Assembly (NCBI GenBank): GCA_003342895.1
Contig: PTFA01000012.1
Location: 5,797,764-5,861,763, forward strand
From: Casuarius casuarius
Taxonomy: Eukaryota > Chordata > Aves > Casuariiformes > Casuariidae
Length of the DNA: 64,000 nt
Direction: 5' to 3'
Part shown: positions 38,444 through 49,790 of the stretch, one piece after another
Layout of the letters: every line of letters starts with the position of its first letter
Position numbering within the stretch: the stretch's first letter is position 1
Translations under genes and position numbers: made by a program
The notes under the pieces: model-generated
Databases searched by the model: none
The model's input: the letters and a program-made list of their open reading frames with translations, nothing else
What the model was told of the DNA's origin: nothing

Positions 38444-39049
38444 CGGGTACAGCAACACAAATTTACTGGTCAACTGCCTATCTGTCTCCCACATCTAATA
38501 AAATGTAAAATTGACCAAAGGGGCTTTTGGTTTTATCTTGTGAGTGAGAGAGGAAAAAACCTCTCAGTGTAAAACTTTTGTGAAGCAGCTAAAAAGCAGA
38601 GGAAAATCTCCCCATGAAGCTGTAACAAAACCCCTTTCTTTGGAAAAGAGACTGTTCTAGCTGAAAATGATTTCAACTAATGGGATGTTATTTGTACGTA
38701 CAAAGAATTTGACCAAGGCCTGCGCTGTGGCTTCCCTCAGGTAGATCGTCTATCAGTGGGAGCCACAGCAGCTCAGGGGGAGGGCAAGACTGGCAAGGAG
38801 TGAGTCACTGCCTGGTGACCNGCTGCTCAGCTCCTTCTTCTAGACGCCTCTTCTGGCCAGACTTTTACAATGCTATTTGTGCCTTCAGAAAGTGCTCTAC
38901 TCCACATGAGCTTTGACAGTAACATCAAAAATATCTCTTTGCTTTCTTTACGCATATGCTATTTCACCAAAAGCGGCTTCAACAGTAAAGAAAAGGGACC
39001 ACATCTGTCAGTACAATCATATATTGTGCTATCACATCTCTCTGTCCGT

Positions 39050-39069
39050 CTACCTAGCTAGCTAGGTAG
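39050..39069. repeat. Perfect 20-base palindrome
   Basis: CTACCTAGCTAGCTAGGTAG equals its own reverse complement. It is built on a (CTAG)n core. No function can be inferred from the sequence alone. Confidence 0.9.
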
Positions 39070-42000
39070 CTATCAATTACTTAACTTAAAATTTGAGCAC
39101 TGATTCAAAATTACTGTCCGCATCTTAAAAATACAGGTTTGAGGAAGTTAATACCCAGAGCAGCAAGCTCACTTGCTCATTTGTTAGATCCATGTCTCTG
39201 AAAGACATTTGTTACTTAATAAAATGCATAGATTAATGGCAGCAGAAAGCCAAGGAAGCATAATTCAGTACTGGTAGAAGGATTTAATTTTAATTCTTTC
39301 AATTATATAGTCAAGATAATCATTTCTAGGATTAAACCAACTTTTTACAGCCTTTGCAGTAGTTTTTATCTCTGTTCCAGTTAGATAAAAACACATCTCT
39401 TTTTCAGAGTGTGATGCATAAAATGGGTGATGATTTGCTACAGGTTTGACGTGTTTATTGACTCAGTTTATGAATGATGTGATAGCTGCTACTGCAAGCT
39501 TTTATCGTCCAGTTTAGAAGAGGGTGAATCTAGATAAGCAAGTATTTTCAGGAAGGATGGATATGTCATTTGAATGCCCATTATGCCCGCTCACTAGCTG
39601 CTTGGCAATGACTAGGCCAAAGCAAATTAGACAAGTGCCAACAGGGCAGAGAGTTTCAAATATTTGTGCCATTCGCTGTCACAGAGCCAGTATTTTCCCC
39701 TCTCTGAATCCTCAATTCTTCTAGCAGAGTTTTGAGTCTTTTTCTAGANGTCAGCAGAAAGACAGAGCAAGCAAACATTGTGCTGCATTGTGGAATACAA
39801 AGAATAAGTTCCCTAGCTCTGGCATTTCTGTAAGAGAAACTATTTAAGTTCTCAAATATTTATTCATGGGACTTATAAAAGTCTCCACAAAATGCATGTG
39901 AAAGATTTAAGAAGGCTTAAATTGCAGAGCTACATTATTTTGCTTTAATCCACCTGAGTCTATACCTCATAAATTGCACTGAACTGAGATTAAGATTATT
40001 TATTCATTTTAATGCTGTCTCTTCCCTACCTCTCCTTCATATTAATGATCTAGTATTGGTGTACTGGGTCCCATTCTGGAGTGGTGATGTGCTATAATTC
40101 CTCTCCTGCTAGGTAGGAAATAGAAGTAGGAAAAGTCCCTTTTCAACTTTGTCAAATGAAAGATGAATAAATTACTATCCAGACTATCCAGAGTCCTTGA
40201 AATCACTGATGTCTTATAAAAGCCACCAAGACTTTGCATATGAGTAGCAGCTAAGCAGGGCTAAGTCAGTTTTTGAAAAATCACACACTTTCTTAATTAT
40301 TCTTGTTTTGCCTGACACCTGTATTGTGGTAATAAAGAGGTTCCTATAAAGTGTATTGCTTGGGTACACAGTTTCAGGGCAACTTTTTCTCGCACACACA
40401 GTGAAGATGTATATATTCCAGTTGCAGTTAGCGTGACCGTGTTCTTGCCTGGTCCATGCCAGCGTTCTAGGGAAGCCTAAGCCCAGCCTAAGGTCGAAAT
40501 CTGATTCAGCCCATTTTCTGAGGCANGTAAGCAACCCTGCAAGGTTCAGGTATGTTTTTCAAAGTTCATCCTCTTCATTCTCAGGTCTTAGAATACCCAC
40601 AGAGAACTAAAGCAAATTCCCCCTGCCTCATGAATTACTAAAGCCAGCGTGTACTAAATTCAAACAAGTATTGCAGAAACACCTTGTAGCATTACTCAAA
40701 ATCTGCTTCCTTGAAAAGTAAAGGCTAGCAAAAAATTATTTTCAGAGTTTGCTTGAAGTTATCCTAAATTCCCAAGCAAGGGGTTTTACTGAGGTTCATG
40801 TATTCCACATTCACTTTTAAAAACCGTGCGGTGACTTTAAAAAATATATTTGCACAAGGTAGTGAATTATTTGCACAGAGCAGATGACCTTATGAAAACT
40901 TTGGAAAACAGAAAAATATATTGAGCCAACATGTATTCTTTTCCATAAAACGATATATTGAAATGACAAGTTAAAATATTCAGAAGTTAAGGGATAAACA
41001 GAGCTGGAAATGAATGTGCCACCTAAACACTGTCTTTTGTGGATACAAATCCACTTGTAAGCTATTCTGGGCTGGGTTTGAGCAGTTTACACTATTGCTG
41101 ACTGAGAATGTGACATGGTAGGTTTCCCCTCAGCACACACCTACACAAAGTTTAAGGGGATCCGAGAGCCGGGTCCAGAGTTACATGAGCACAAGATCGT
41201 AGTCCAACCTGACTGCCCGGCAGGCGTGCCTCCTTTGGACTGCCTGACTAGGTTTCGTAGGCGCTGGTGGGTTTTGACAGTTCGAAAATCCCACAGGTGC
41301 CCTTTGCTGGTTCTGGCTTTCCATACTAGTTTGTAATGTATGGACAGACCTTTCAGGACGCACCAGCAGTGCAGGTTCGAGTCTGAGGGTTGTGTTTAAG
41401 AGAGTGTAACCACACAATATTGCACAGGCTCAAAGCACAGTTTTCAAAGTCTCTCAGCTCAGAATCAAAACCAGTTGCAGAACAAATAACACGTTAGGTA
41501 GGATGGTTACTATATTAAATCTCACCTGTCGGCTTGCAGCAGTTTTGCCAAATGGGCTACACAAAATATTTGGGTTTGTTTTTAAAATCAGAGTTTGTTT
41601 TCTTCCTTGTTTGTGAATTAACTTGTTCGGTTTGCTTCTGTTAGAATTTCTATATATAGTAACGCTGTACTTTTCTGAGGTAAATGGCTTTATTTCCACG
41701 CTTACTACAGTCAAGCATTAATGTAGGGAGGGAAAAAGAGAAGAACTTGCTACTGTTTTCTATAGTAGTTGCTTTTTTGTCAGTAAAGGTGACAGACCTC
41801 TGACCAGCAAGCTAGTCAAGAAACATGGGAGCTATTACATGGGCTGCCATCCTCTCCCCACAGGCTCCAATGTGCATCTGACCGTATGCTGGAGATGCAA
41901 CGACACATTAGGAAATACATGCATAAACTTTGTCACATGATGAAGCTGCATGTCCTCAGGTGGTAAGGCCCATGAAAGAGGACTGGAGTCATCTGGCAGG

Positions 42001-45000
42001 GACGCACTCGCGTTGGCCATATGACAAGTCATGGCTGAGCATACAGCAGCTTAGGGGATACAGCCGAAGGCTTATAAGAAGCTCGGTGTGCTTTGGCCAG
42101 AGGCTGAACATCTCTGCTCCTGCGTATGGCAAGTACTTAACTTTCTTATCAATCTCCAAAGGGTAATCATACTTTGATTAGTGCTTAAGCAAATGTGTGG
42201 TGCTTAATGAAATAACCTGGAAAATGGGTGCTCTAGATCATTTCTATTCTGGGATAAGTAGATTGGTTATGGGTGTTGACAATGGTACTTTTCCAGTACG
42301 AACAAAAATGTTAGGAGGAAAAAAATAAATGCCCTTGCAGTACGTAATCTCCTTACACTGCATGCTATTCAGCAGCTAGGCACAATAAATGACCTTACCC
42401 CTGAATATCTTTCCTCTGAGTGGGCTAAATCTAGCTTTAGAATATTCTGCTTGTTCCACATAGCTCGGTTTATTGGCCTGCATTTGATATTTGCGTATGA
42501 CACTAGCAATGAAAGAGCCATTCACTTTCAGAAACAAAGATGATGGACATGCTTAGTCACATCTTCAAGGAAAAAAACGGTCTCTTGAGCTAGTCCCTCC
42601 CTGTCAGAATCTGCCCCTTTCACCCAATATTGACAAAGTCATTGGGAGTAGCAGCATTTATGCCTCTCTCCTCCCAAGTCTCCTACTGTCCGAAAGGCAG
42701 AGTACTTCACTACAGCGAAGATGTTTTCTATAAAAATGGGTAAACACAAACAAATAAGCAAACAAAACTTTCTTTTTTTAAAAGCACATTCTGGGTAGTT
42801 TGACTTTTGTTTATTTGCTGCCATCCCACAAGGGTTCCTATTGGTATTTCCCTAATCATAACATCAGTATATCCTTGTACCCCACTGGAATGCAGACCTG
42901 CAAGTCAGACAAGGTTAACCTGGCCAGCTGCCTCCGTCAAGAATCATTCAAAGACAATTTCCATCAGTTCAATGGAAGGTATTCCACAGCAGCCGAAATG
43001 TTGCTATGCTTTTTTTTTAAGTGTATTTATTCTTTTCTATGCTTTTTCCTTTGGGGAATCTCTACCAATTATCCAGCTTTGGTAACACATTTGTCAAGCT
43101 GCAGAGAACTGGAGGTGGAAGAATCGCTTTAAGCAGCCAGGCACCCTATAAATAATTGCTTGCTCTGTTTTAGTTCTGAAAAGAAATAGTTTTGAAAGTA
43201 CGTTCTGCTGGCAGAGATTCCTCAGATGCTGTCGGTCTCATTAACATTCTGCTGCAGAAGAGGCAGCAAAATAATAGCTGCCAGAATCCCCCAGAGAGTT
43301 GTCACCTGCTACATCAGCTATCACAGTTCCAGTTGCTGCTGTTATCACTTAACATGCACACAGTGAGAACACCTCAAGGCAAGCTAGTTTGCGAGCCCTT
43401 TGTGCCAAGATGCAGAAATGAGAGGCCTTACCCCAAAGAATTTGCTGTTGCTAAGCCAATGTAATGTGTGGATAAGGCAAACGAATATAGAAGGTGTGTG
43501 TCTCCTAGCCAGCCAGGAGAATTATTTTCAGATTGCATTTTAGTGTATGCCTGATGCAAAAGAAAGTATTTAAAGGTGGGGGTGTGTGGGGGGGAGGTGT
43601 TAATAAAGCTAAAGGGTGGATTTACACATTTTGGTTTGGAGCCTTTCTGCTCTGGAAGGGAAAAAGTGTTCTACAGCTAAGGACAGCACAGTGTGATCTG
43701 CAACTGGCCAAGCCAAGACAGAAGTCAGCTGTGTTGCAAAATAGAAGAATTGATAGGAATAAAAAACCTGAGCTGTGGAGAACTATCAGTGAGATGGAGA
43801 AAGAAGAGCTGGAAGGGAGAAGGAAGAATTCATGTCCTAGATTGATGAGCCACAGTAGGGGCTGAGAGGGATGAGGTTACAAACAAGACTGGAGCCATAG
43901 AGGAGTTTCCAGCAAGCAAGGCCCCAAGTAAGTGTGTCAGCTCTTTCTCTAAAATAGAGCATTTTCAAAAATAATGTATGATTTGGGGTGACTGTTTTCT
44001 GAGTGCCCAGCTATAGACAGCTCTGATTTTCAGAGACAGTGAGCAAGTTGCCAACTTCAGTGCCTGAATCATGAGTCACACGCAAATCAAACTGAAGGTG
44101 TTGACCCTGAGTGTTGCATACTAGCTGAGGGAGGAAGAGCTGTTGGTTTTTTGCATACAGGCTGGTGTACTGCTTCAGTGTGACCAGGGTACCTGAATGG
44201 ACAGATCAGAGGTTTGAGAGTCTGGAGAAGGTAATAGGGTATTGTGGGTTACGATCTGCCTTCCTCCACCCACGTTCAAAGGAACTCTGAGACTGGTCAG
44301 TTTAGTTGTCTAGTTCTGTTTTCCTATCTCTTCTGGAGTATTTGGATGCAATAGAAATATTATTTGTTTATCTTTCAGACTGTTCTTGCTGTTTTGCTTT
44401 TTCAATAAAGGGATGGAAATAGTTTCCACCAGATTTGATGTATGTGACCAGAACTTGTACATAGGAAAATTTGATAGAAGCTACCAGTTGTCTGTCACTT
44501 TGAAGTCAGTTATCTAAGATGACATGGGTCAAGTCTGAAGTAATCAAAGCTTTGTATTGCTGTAAAATGCCTTCCTAGGTAACTCAGAAGACCAGCAAGG
44601 GCACTAGCACCTTTCCACCTGCAGGTCAATGTTTCGGACGCCCAAATGATGGAGAGTGAGAGTCATTGCCCTTGTTAGTTGCACTGTAGCCAGTACATCG
44701 TGGGCTAAGGTGTCAGTCCACGTCCCACGTGGCAAGCATCAAAAGACACCATTGTTGTTATTACTTACTGGCAGCTTTAAGAGAAAGCCCTAGTGTGAAA
44801 GACTGAGTTACCTTTCACTCCCAGGGGGCCAAGGATTGGGAAAGGACNACTGTACTTATTACATAGAAACCAAGGAGGTTTGTCAGGTTGGTTTCTGGCC
44901 TGATCTGCAAGTTTGCTTTAAAATTATTTTAAATGAAAAATAATAAAATGTGTATTTGTGTTATGTCTTTTTATAAGCATAGTGAATGCTTTTCTTATCA

Positions 45001-45366
45001 AAAGCCAAACTCACAAGCCTCGAAAGAGCGCTGTGGGGGATTTGTGCATAAAATACCCTGCAGGTGGTATGGCTGTGGCAAACATACTGCTGTGCCTCTC
45101 TGAGAAAACAAACTGTAGATTTTATATTGGTAGATCTGCAGGGGGAAGCTGCACCTGAAATACAAAAGAGAAAGGGTAAGAGCTCACTGGAACAAAATGT
45201 TTCTCTTAGCTGAAACGATATTTCAGCCAAAGCCCCATTGTTGTACATTTAAATAAAAGTCTTTGGATAGCTTCAGGGAAGCTAGTTTTCATGACAAGCA
45301 GGATACAAGACTTAATGCTGTATAATTTCCTGGAGCAGCAGGCTATCTCCTACGCTATATTTGTGT

Positions 45367-45418
45367 CCTTGCATCTACAGTAGCTTTTAATACCTTGCAT
45401 CTACAGTAGCTTTTAATA
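45367..45418 (+). repeat. Perfect 26-base tandem duplication with partial third unit
   Basis: A 26-base unit starting CCTTGCATCTACAG and ending TTTTAATA occurs at 45,367-45,392 and 45,393-45,418 without mismatch. A diverged 'tcttgcgtcc' start of a third unit follows. The cause is probably slippage. Confidence 0.92.
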
Positions 45419-47149
45419 TCTTGCGTCCTGATGCCGATGGGAGAAGTCAGAACTCTGCTCCTGTGCTCCCATCCTGCTGATGGGACGCTTTGGACGAGCC
45501 TGCAGTCCCTGGGAGTGGGCTTTGGCAGGGCTTAGGCTGCTTTGGGGAACCTTTCATTTAAAAAAAGGCTAAACTCTTTCTTGGTGTAGCTCCATGGCCA
45601 TTGCGTCACGCTAAAGCCAGGTTAGCTTATCAGATCCAATGAGAAATCCACTGAAGCAGTTTTAATTTTACTTTTGGCTCACAAAATTGTATTCCTGAAT
45701 ATATAGATGAAAACATTAAATCTGAAAGGAATGGTATTTTGGGGTGGCCAATTTTAGGAGTTAGCTTTGTTTCTTAATTTCTGTTATCTTTTCAGTGTTT
45801 CTACCGTCATAGAGCAAAACTAGGCCTAAAAGAGTACTGTACTTGAGTAGTACTGGTTGGGGTCACTGTAACACAAACTTCGCCCCTCTCATCACCTTTA
45901 CTATTCTCTATATCATCTTGAGACCTAAACTCCTGTTTGATTCTTGTGGAGCTTTATCGTGGCTGGTGGCTTTTGGATTGTGCTGTACTGGGTGATGGAG
46001 CCATACAGTGTTTCGTCTTGCTGAGACTGGTGAAGTTCAGCCTGCAGAATGCTGTTCTCGCTGTTGCACAGTATTGCACTATTGCTTCACAGCGGTAGCT
46101 TGACTTTTGATGAATGAAGAATAAAGTTTGAATGCCCAAGTAAGCACCCAGAAGTCAGGTGGTTAATCTCAAAGGTACAGGCTGTGTATTAAGGTTTTGT
46201 GCATCCAGGGACCTTATATATTACAGTTTTTCTCAGAAATGTTTTGTTTCCAATCTTGGCTCAAAGGAGGAAATATATACCCAATAAATTTAAACATAAT
46301 AGGGAAAACTTTTGGAAAATTTTCAAGGTTCTGTTCAAATTCAATAGGAAGGATCTGAAAGTTTTTATTTTATTCTAACCAGTTTGGACATCTCTAATAT
46401 TAACTAATGCTGTAGACACGCTAGATAAAATCTCAGTGTAAATTATCTAGTGAAAACAATAAGCTTCTTGTAAACTAGAGGAAAAAATTTGCTACAGCAC
46501 TGTTTGAACTGACTTTTTTTGTAGTTGCAACAAAATTTATGAAGAGAAGCTCTGATATTTCTTTACTCTGTCTCAAGCCTGTTTTTTAAATTTCTTTGAG
46601 AACAAAACATGCTGAATGTGGCAGCATGTTCCAAACCGAATGTTTAGTACGGAGTTCAGTGTGAGGGCACAACACGCAGCAGTGGTCTCTAATAAAGATA
46701 AACTCATTCAAGGGACTTAAATAGCAACAGTGCAGTGTTTTGTTTTTAATGGGTCATTTTCAGTAGTATAGAATAATAAATGGTAAAAAAGCCTGTGGTA
46801 GTGTTAGGGATTTGTGGCTAATGCATTTTATTTCATGGGGTACATAAACAAATGCTCTGCTTCAGACTATGACCTTGAAGCTGTTTGGACTCCAGAAGTC
46901 TAAATTTCTGAAATACATAAAATGCATTTAAAACTAAATTTCTCTCATCTCTGATATAACTCGCTGTTCCTCCTTTATCAAGCTCATGGCTCCCCATCAA
47001 AAAAAGCCACTCAGAAATATGCGTGGTATTTTAATGTTTACTTAAATAAGCCTAATAACTGGATTTGGCAAAATGTTGTGTAGAGTTTGTTTCTGTCAGT
47101 AAATGGGATGAATCTGGATATCCCTAAACTGATTAAATTCAGTAATTTT

Positions 47150-47188
47150 GCAAACAAAACTGCCATTGTCTTCAATGGGAATTACTGC
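47150..47188. repeat. Copy of old amniote repeat motif with CCATTG/CAATGG inverted arms
   Basis: CCATTG (47,163-47,168) and CAATGG (47,173-47,178) form an inverted repeat inside 'aaaactgccattgtcttcaa'. This is the best match in the window to the 'aaaactcccattgacttcaa' motif known from many dispersed sauropsid repeats. The family name is not certain. Confidence 0.45.
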
Positions 47189-47417
47189 TGCTTCANGAAA
47201 GAGTAATGAATGAAAACTGCTCCAGAATTTGGGCTATCTTGATTCTTGCTAGACGCTTCATTTGGATGGACTCTAATGGTTTTATATTCCCTTTTAGCAC
47301 AACAGTAAGGGCAGGTGGGATTTCCCCCAAGGGATTTTATGAGAAGAAGTTTTCCTGAATCTACTGAGGAAAATATTAAATTCAGACAGCAGCCTCACCT
47401 AGGAGGTATGTTTTTGT

Positions 47418-47495
47418 TCCTGAATCTGCCACTGATGAGCTGTGTGACCTTGGATAAATGATAAATGACTGCGCCTGTCTTTTTTGATGTGCCGT
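47418..47495 (+). mobile_element. MIR / CORE-SINE-like fragment
   Basis: The segment 'tctgccactgatgagctgtg' followed by 'tgaccttggataaatga' matches the MIR internal block (remembered as ctgccactta.tagctgtgtgaccttgggcaag). After a gap comes 'gcctgtct', in the place of the MIR 'tgcctcagttt' block. The 3' part has decayed. MIR-like elements are ancient and known at low copy number in birds and reptiles. The bounds are approximate. Confidence 0.55.
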
Positions 47496-48340
47496 CTGCT
47501 TTTTCTCTTTTTTTGCTCATTCAGGCTATGTGTTCTTTAAGGATATCTCTTACAATTTGTTTATACAGCTCCCACCACAGTAGGGCCCTGATTTTATTTA
47601 TAGTTTCTAAATGTGAGCATAGTACAAATAATGCAAAGGAGAGGGGNTGGACTGCCAAGAGCTGGTATTGTGTGATATCTCTAAGAAGCTTTTAGTCAGG
47701 GAAAGAATAGAATCCGCTGGGATAAAAAAATGCCCTGAGAAAACTGGGGAGACACAGCACTAATGTGGATTTTGACTCCTCAAGAGGCCCCTAGTTTTCT
47801 TCCACCTGTCTTGCTTCCTCCATATAGCTAAGACAGCTCCAGTAATTCCTGCTTCTTATCAGCACTGCCAGCTCCATGAACTACAGACGCAGGACCCATT
47901 TGCCAGCCAGCACCTCTCTGCAAGCTCCTGCTTTATAGAGATACCAGAAATAGTTCTCAACAAGGCACTATGGGCACTGAGACCAGTATAGCTGTGCTAG
48001 CTCTGCGTGGGCCAAGCTAAAGTAGCGAGGTTGGTTATTCAGGGAGAAAGCCTTCATAACTACCGTTTGGCTTCCCTTGTCTGTGTTATTTATGTATAAC
48101 TAGCAAGAGTATCCTTTCCTAGTACTGCACTGAGCCTTGAAGACTTACCCTGAAAGAATAATGCAAGTGCTTTAGAAATCCATAATGAGGGTCCAACACA
48201 TTTTTGCTGAAAACACCTTTTANATGGCTATGGTCATTAACAGAAATGTAAAATGTAAAAAAAAAAAAAATACACTTTTAACCATGGAAAGAATACTGTT
48301 CACCATTGAGAAGTTTGGCCCCCATCAAGAGAACATGCGC

Positions 48341-48930
48341 TCAGAGAATTACAGAAATGTTGGTTGCAAGGGGCCTGTAGCCCCCCAGCTTGCTGTGGGA
48401 CTATCATCAGCCTTTGGTCGGGTCAGCCAGGGCTCTGCCTTGCTGAGTCCTGCCCAACCTCCTAGTGAGGAAAACTTTCCTAATGATCAATCTGAAACTC
48501 CCAAGCTGCAACATGTGCCCGTGTTATGTTGTCCAGCCCTCCAGAGAAGAGTTTGGGTCCATCGTGTTTGTAACTACCCTTCCAATATTTGTGTTACCTA
48601 TTACATTGCCCCTTATCCTCTTCGCCATATTAAACAAATCCAGCTCCCTCAGCCTATCCCCACAGGACACATGCTCTTGATCTCTGACCAGCTTGGACTC
48701 CAATGGGCACTCTCTATTTCTTCTATATCCCACTTGAACTGGGAGTCCAAAACTGGACAATGTTCCTTGTGCAGCCTCATTGATGCTGGGTAGAGGGGGG
48801 GTAATGTCTTCTCTCAGTCTGCGAGCCATATTCCTCCTAGCGTAACCCCATACGCAGTTTGCCTTATTCACAATGAGAGTGCACCAGTGGTTCATGTTCA
48901 GCTTGGTGTACCCCATAACGCACGAGCACT
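48341..48930 (-). mobile_element. CR1 LINE 3' end, antisense, decayed
   Basis: On the plus strand the element opens at about 48,341 with a degenerate copy of the reverse-complemented CR1 3' end. It continues through CR1 landmarks in the expected order: 'ctcccaagctgcaacatg', 'ctccctcagcctatcccca', 'ggagtccaaaactggac', 'gggtagagggggggtaat', and 'cgcagtttgccttattcaca' near 48,855. The minus-strand frame 48,524-48,916 translates to recognisable C-terminal CR1 ORF2 protein, including GYTKLNMNHWC near its start and a GDRLRELDLF block. In active CR1 these lie at the end of the reverse transcriptase. The frame has lost its last part and the RT catalytic region is absent, so this is a 5'-truncated dead copy, as most CR1 insertions are. 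It is the clearest taxonomic marker in the window. Confidence 0.9.
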
Positions 48931-48984
48931 AATACTATCCGCCTAGCGAAGTGAGGTGTAGTTCAATCATAGTTTCTATTGACC

Positions 48985-49510
48985 TCTGATGCAACCATTG
49001 GGGATGCACTCTTCCACACACGCTGCCACGGTCCTCCAAAGGGGAAGCAAGTGGGGAGCGGAGCGCGATGACCACGCAGACAGGGCCATGCCTCACCCGC
49101 AAGGCACAGCCCCGCAGCACCCGTGCAAGGCCAGCTGGACACATCCAATGGCAGCACCCAGGCAGAGCAAGAGTGCAGCTCGCCGGACAAGCTGAGATTG
49201 CACCGGGAAGGGAGTCTGGGGTCAAGGCCAGGGTCTGGATCAAGGTGCTCCGTGGCCAGCCATGGACATGGTTGTGGTGCAGCTGCAGTATAGCTCAGGC
49301 GGGCACCAAGCAGGAGAGCTTCAGCTCAAAAGCAGCTCCCAAGGGAAGGAGGGGAAGGCGTCCCCAAGGCTTCTGCCCATTTTCTTCTCCCCCAAGGCCG
49401 GCCGAGGCTTCTGAGACAGCTCACTCTTATCAGAGCTGGCCTTGGCACAGAGAGCTAAGCTCCTGCAGTGGGGAAGAGCGTGCAGCAGGCCCTGACAGCT
49501 CCAACCACTT
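48985..49510. other. GC-rich island adjoining the CR1 copy
   Basis: About 500 GC-rich bases with many CpG sites lie just past the CR1 fragment and end abruptly in an AT-rich stretch with an A run near 49,530. A short imperfect repeat, 'gtctggggtcaagg' at 49,214-49,227 and 'gtctggatcaagg' at 49,233-49,245, hints at a decayed minisatellite or unrecognised repeat. It contains the first two thirds of the longest open frame of the window (49,068-49,790 +). Confidence 0.55.
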
Positions 49511-49790
49511 TGTTGTTAAATGGCAATATCAAAAAAAAAAAGAACTAGTCTATCACAATGAAAGACATTTTCAGGTAATTGCTGATACGGTTTTGTTGTT
49601 ACTATTTTTGTTTTCATTATGGATTTCTTATATGGATTATGTCTTGGTTAAATGTCTGGAAATGTATCATAAAATGACTGGCAAAGGTAATTTGTATGAC
49701 CCTGGGTACAGCAGGATGGCATTAAGTTCCTTGCTAAAGCATAAAACACTATTTGCAGTGCTCCCGTTGGATTTTAGAGTTCCAGAGTAG
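49068..49790 (+). other. Longest open frame (240 codons), probably not a gene
   Basis: The frame starts at ATG 49,068 inside the GC-rich island and ends in AT-rich DNA. The first 150 or so residues are rich in Arg, Ala, Pro, Gln and Ser, as expected from GC-rich composition. Residues of about 175-195 form one hydrophobic stretch (VIADTVLLLLFLFSLWISY) that would read as a single membrane segment. A run of lysines comes from an A homopolymer. I recognise no domain, the base composition switches inside the frame, and it starts directly beside a dead transposon. I therefore record it as an open frame without claiming a protein. Confidence 0.3.

Larger units (their letters stand above)
37713..47149. 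other. Non-coding stretch, no gene seen
   Basis: No frame longer than 110 codons was found. The longest (42,800-43,132 + and 43,533-43,865 +) overlap other frames and show no family resemblance. The region contains a T10-A8-G7 homopolymer series (38,419-38,443), a 20-base perfect palindrome (39,050-39,069) and a 26-base duplication (45,367-45,418). Nothing resembling an RNA gene was confirmed; a tRNA-like B-box near 41,374 was rejected. Confidence 0.5.

Noticed and set aside
41374..41384. tRNA-like B-box (GGTTCGAGTCT)
   Set aside because: No matching A-box or acceptor-stem pairing was found at the right distance, so it is not supported as a tRNA or a tRNA-derived SINE.
43192..43464. 90-codon frame with a coding-like amino acid mix
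   Set aside because: No splice sites, Kozak context or known similarity that would separate it from chance.
48185..48793. 202-codon plus-strand frame
   Set aside because: Most of it is the antisense shadow of the CR1 copy at 48,341-48,930, and it contains an unresolved base near its start.
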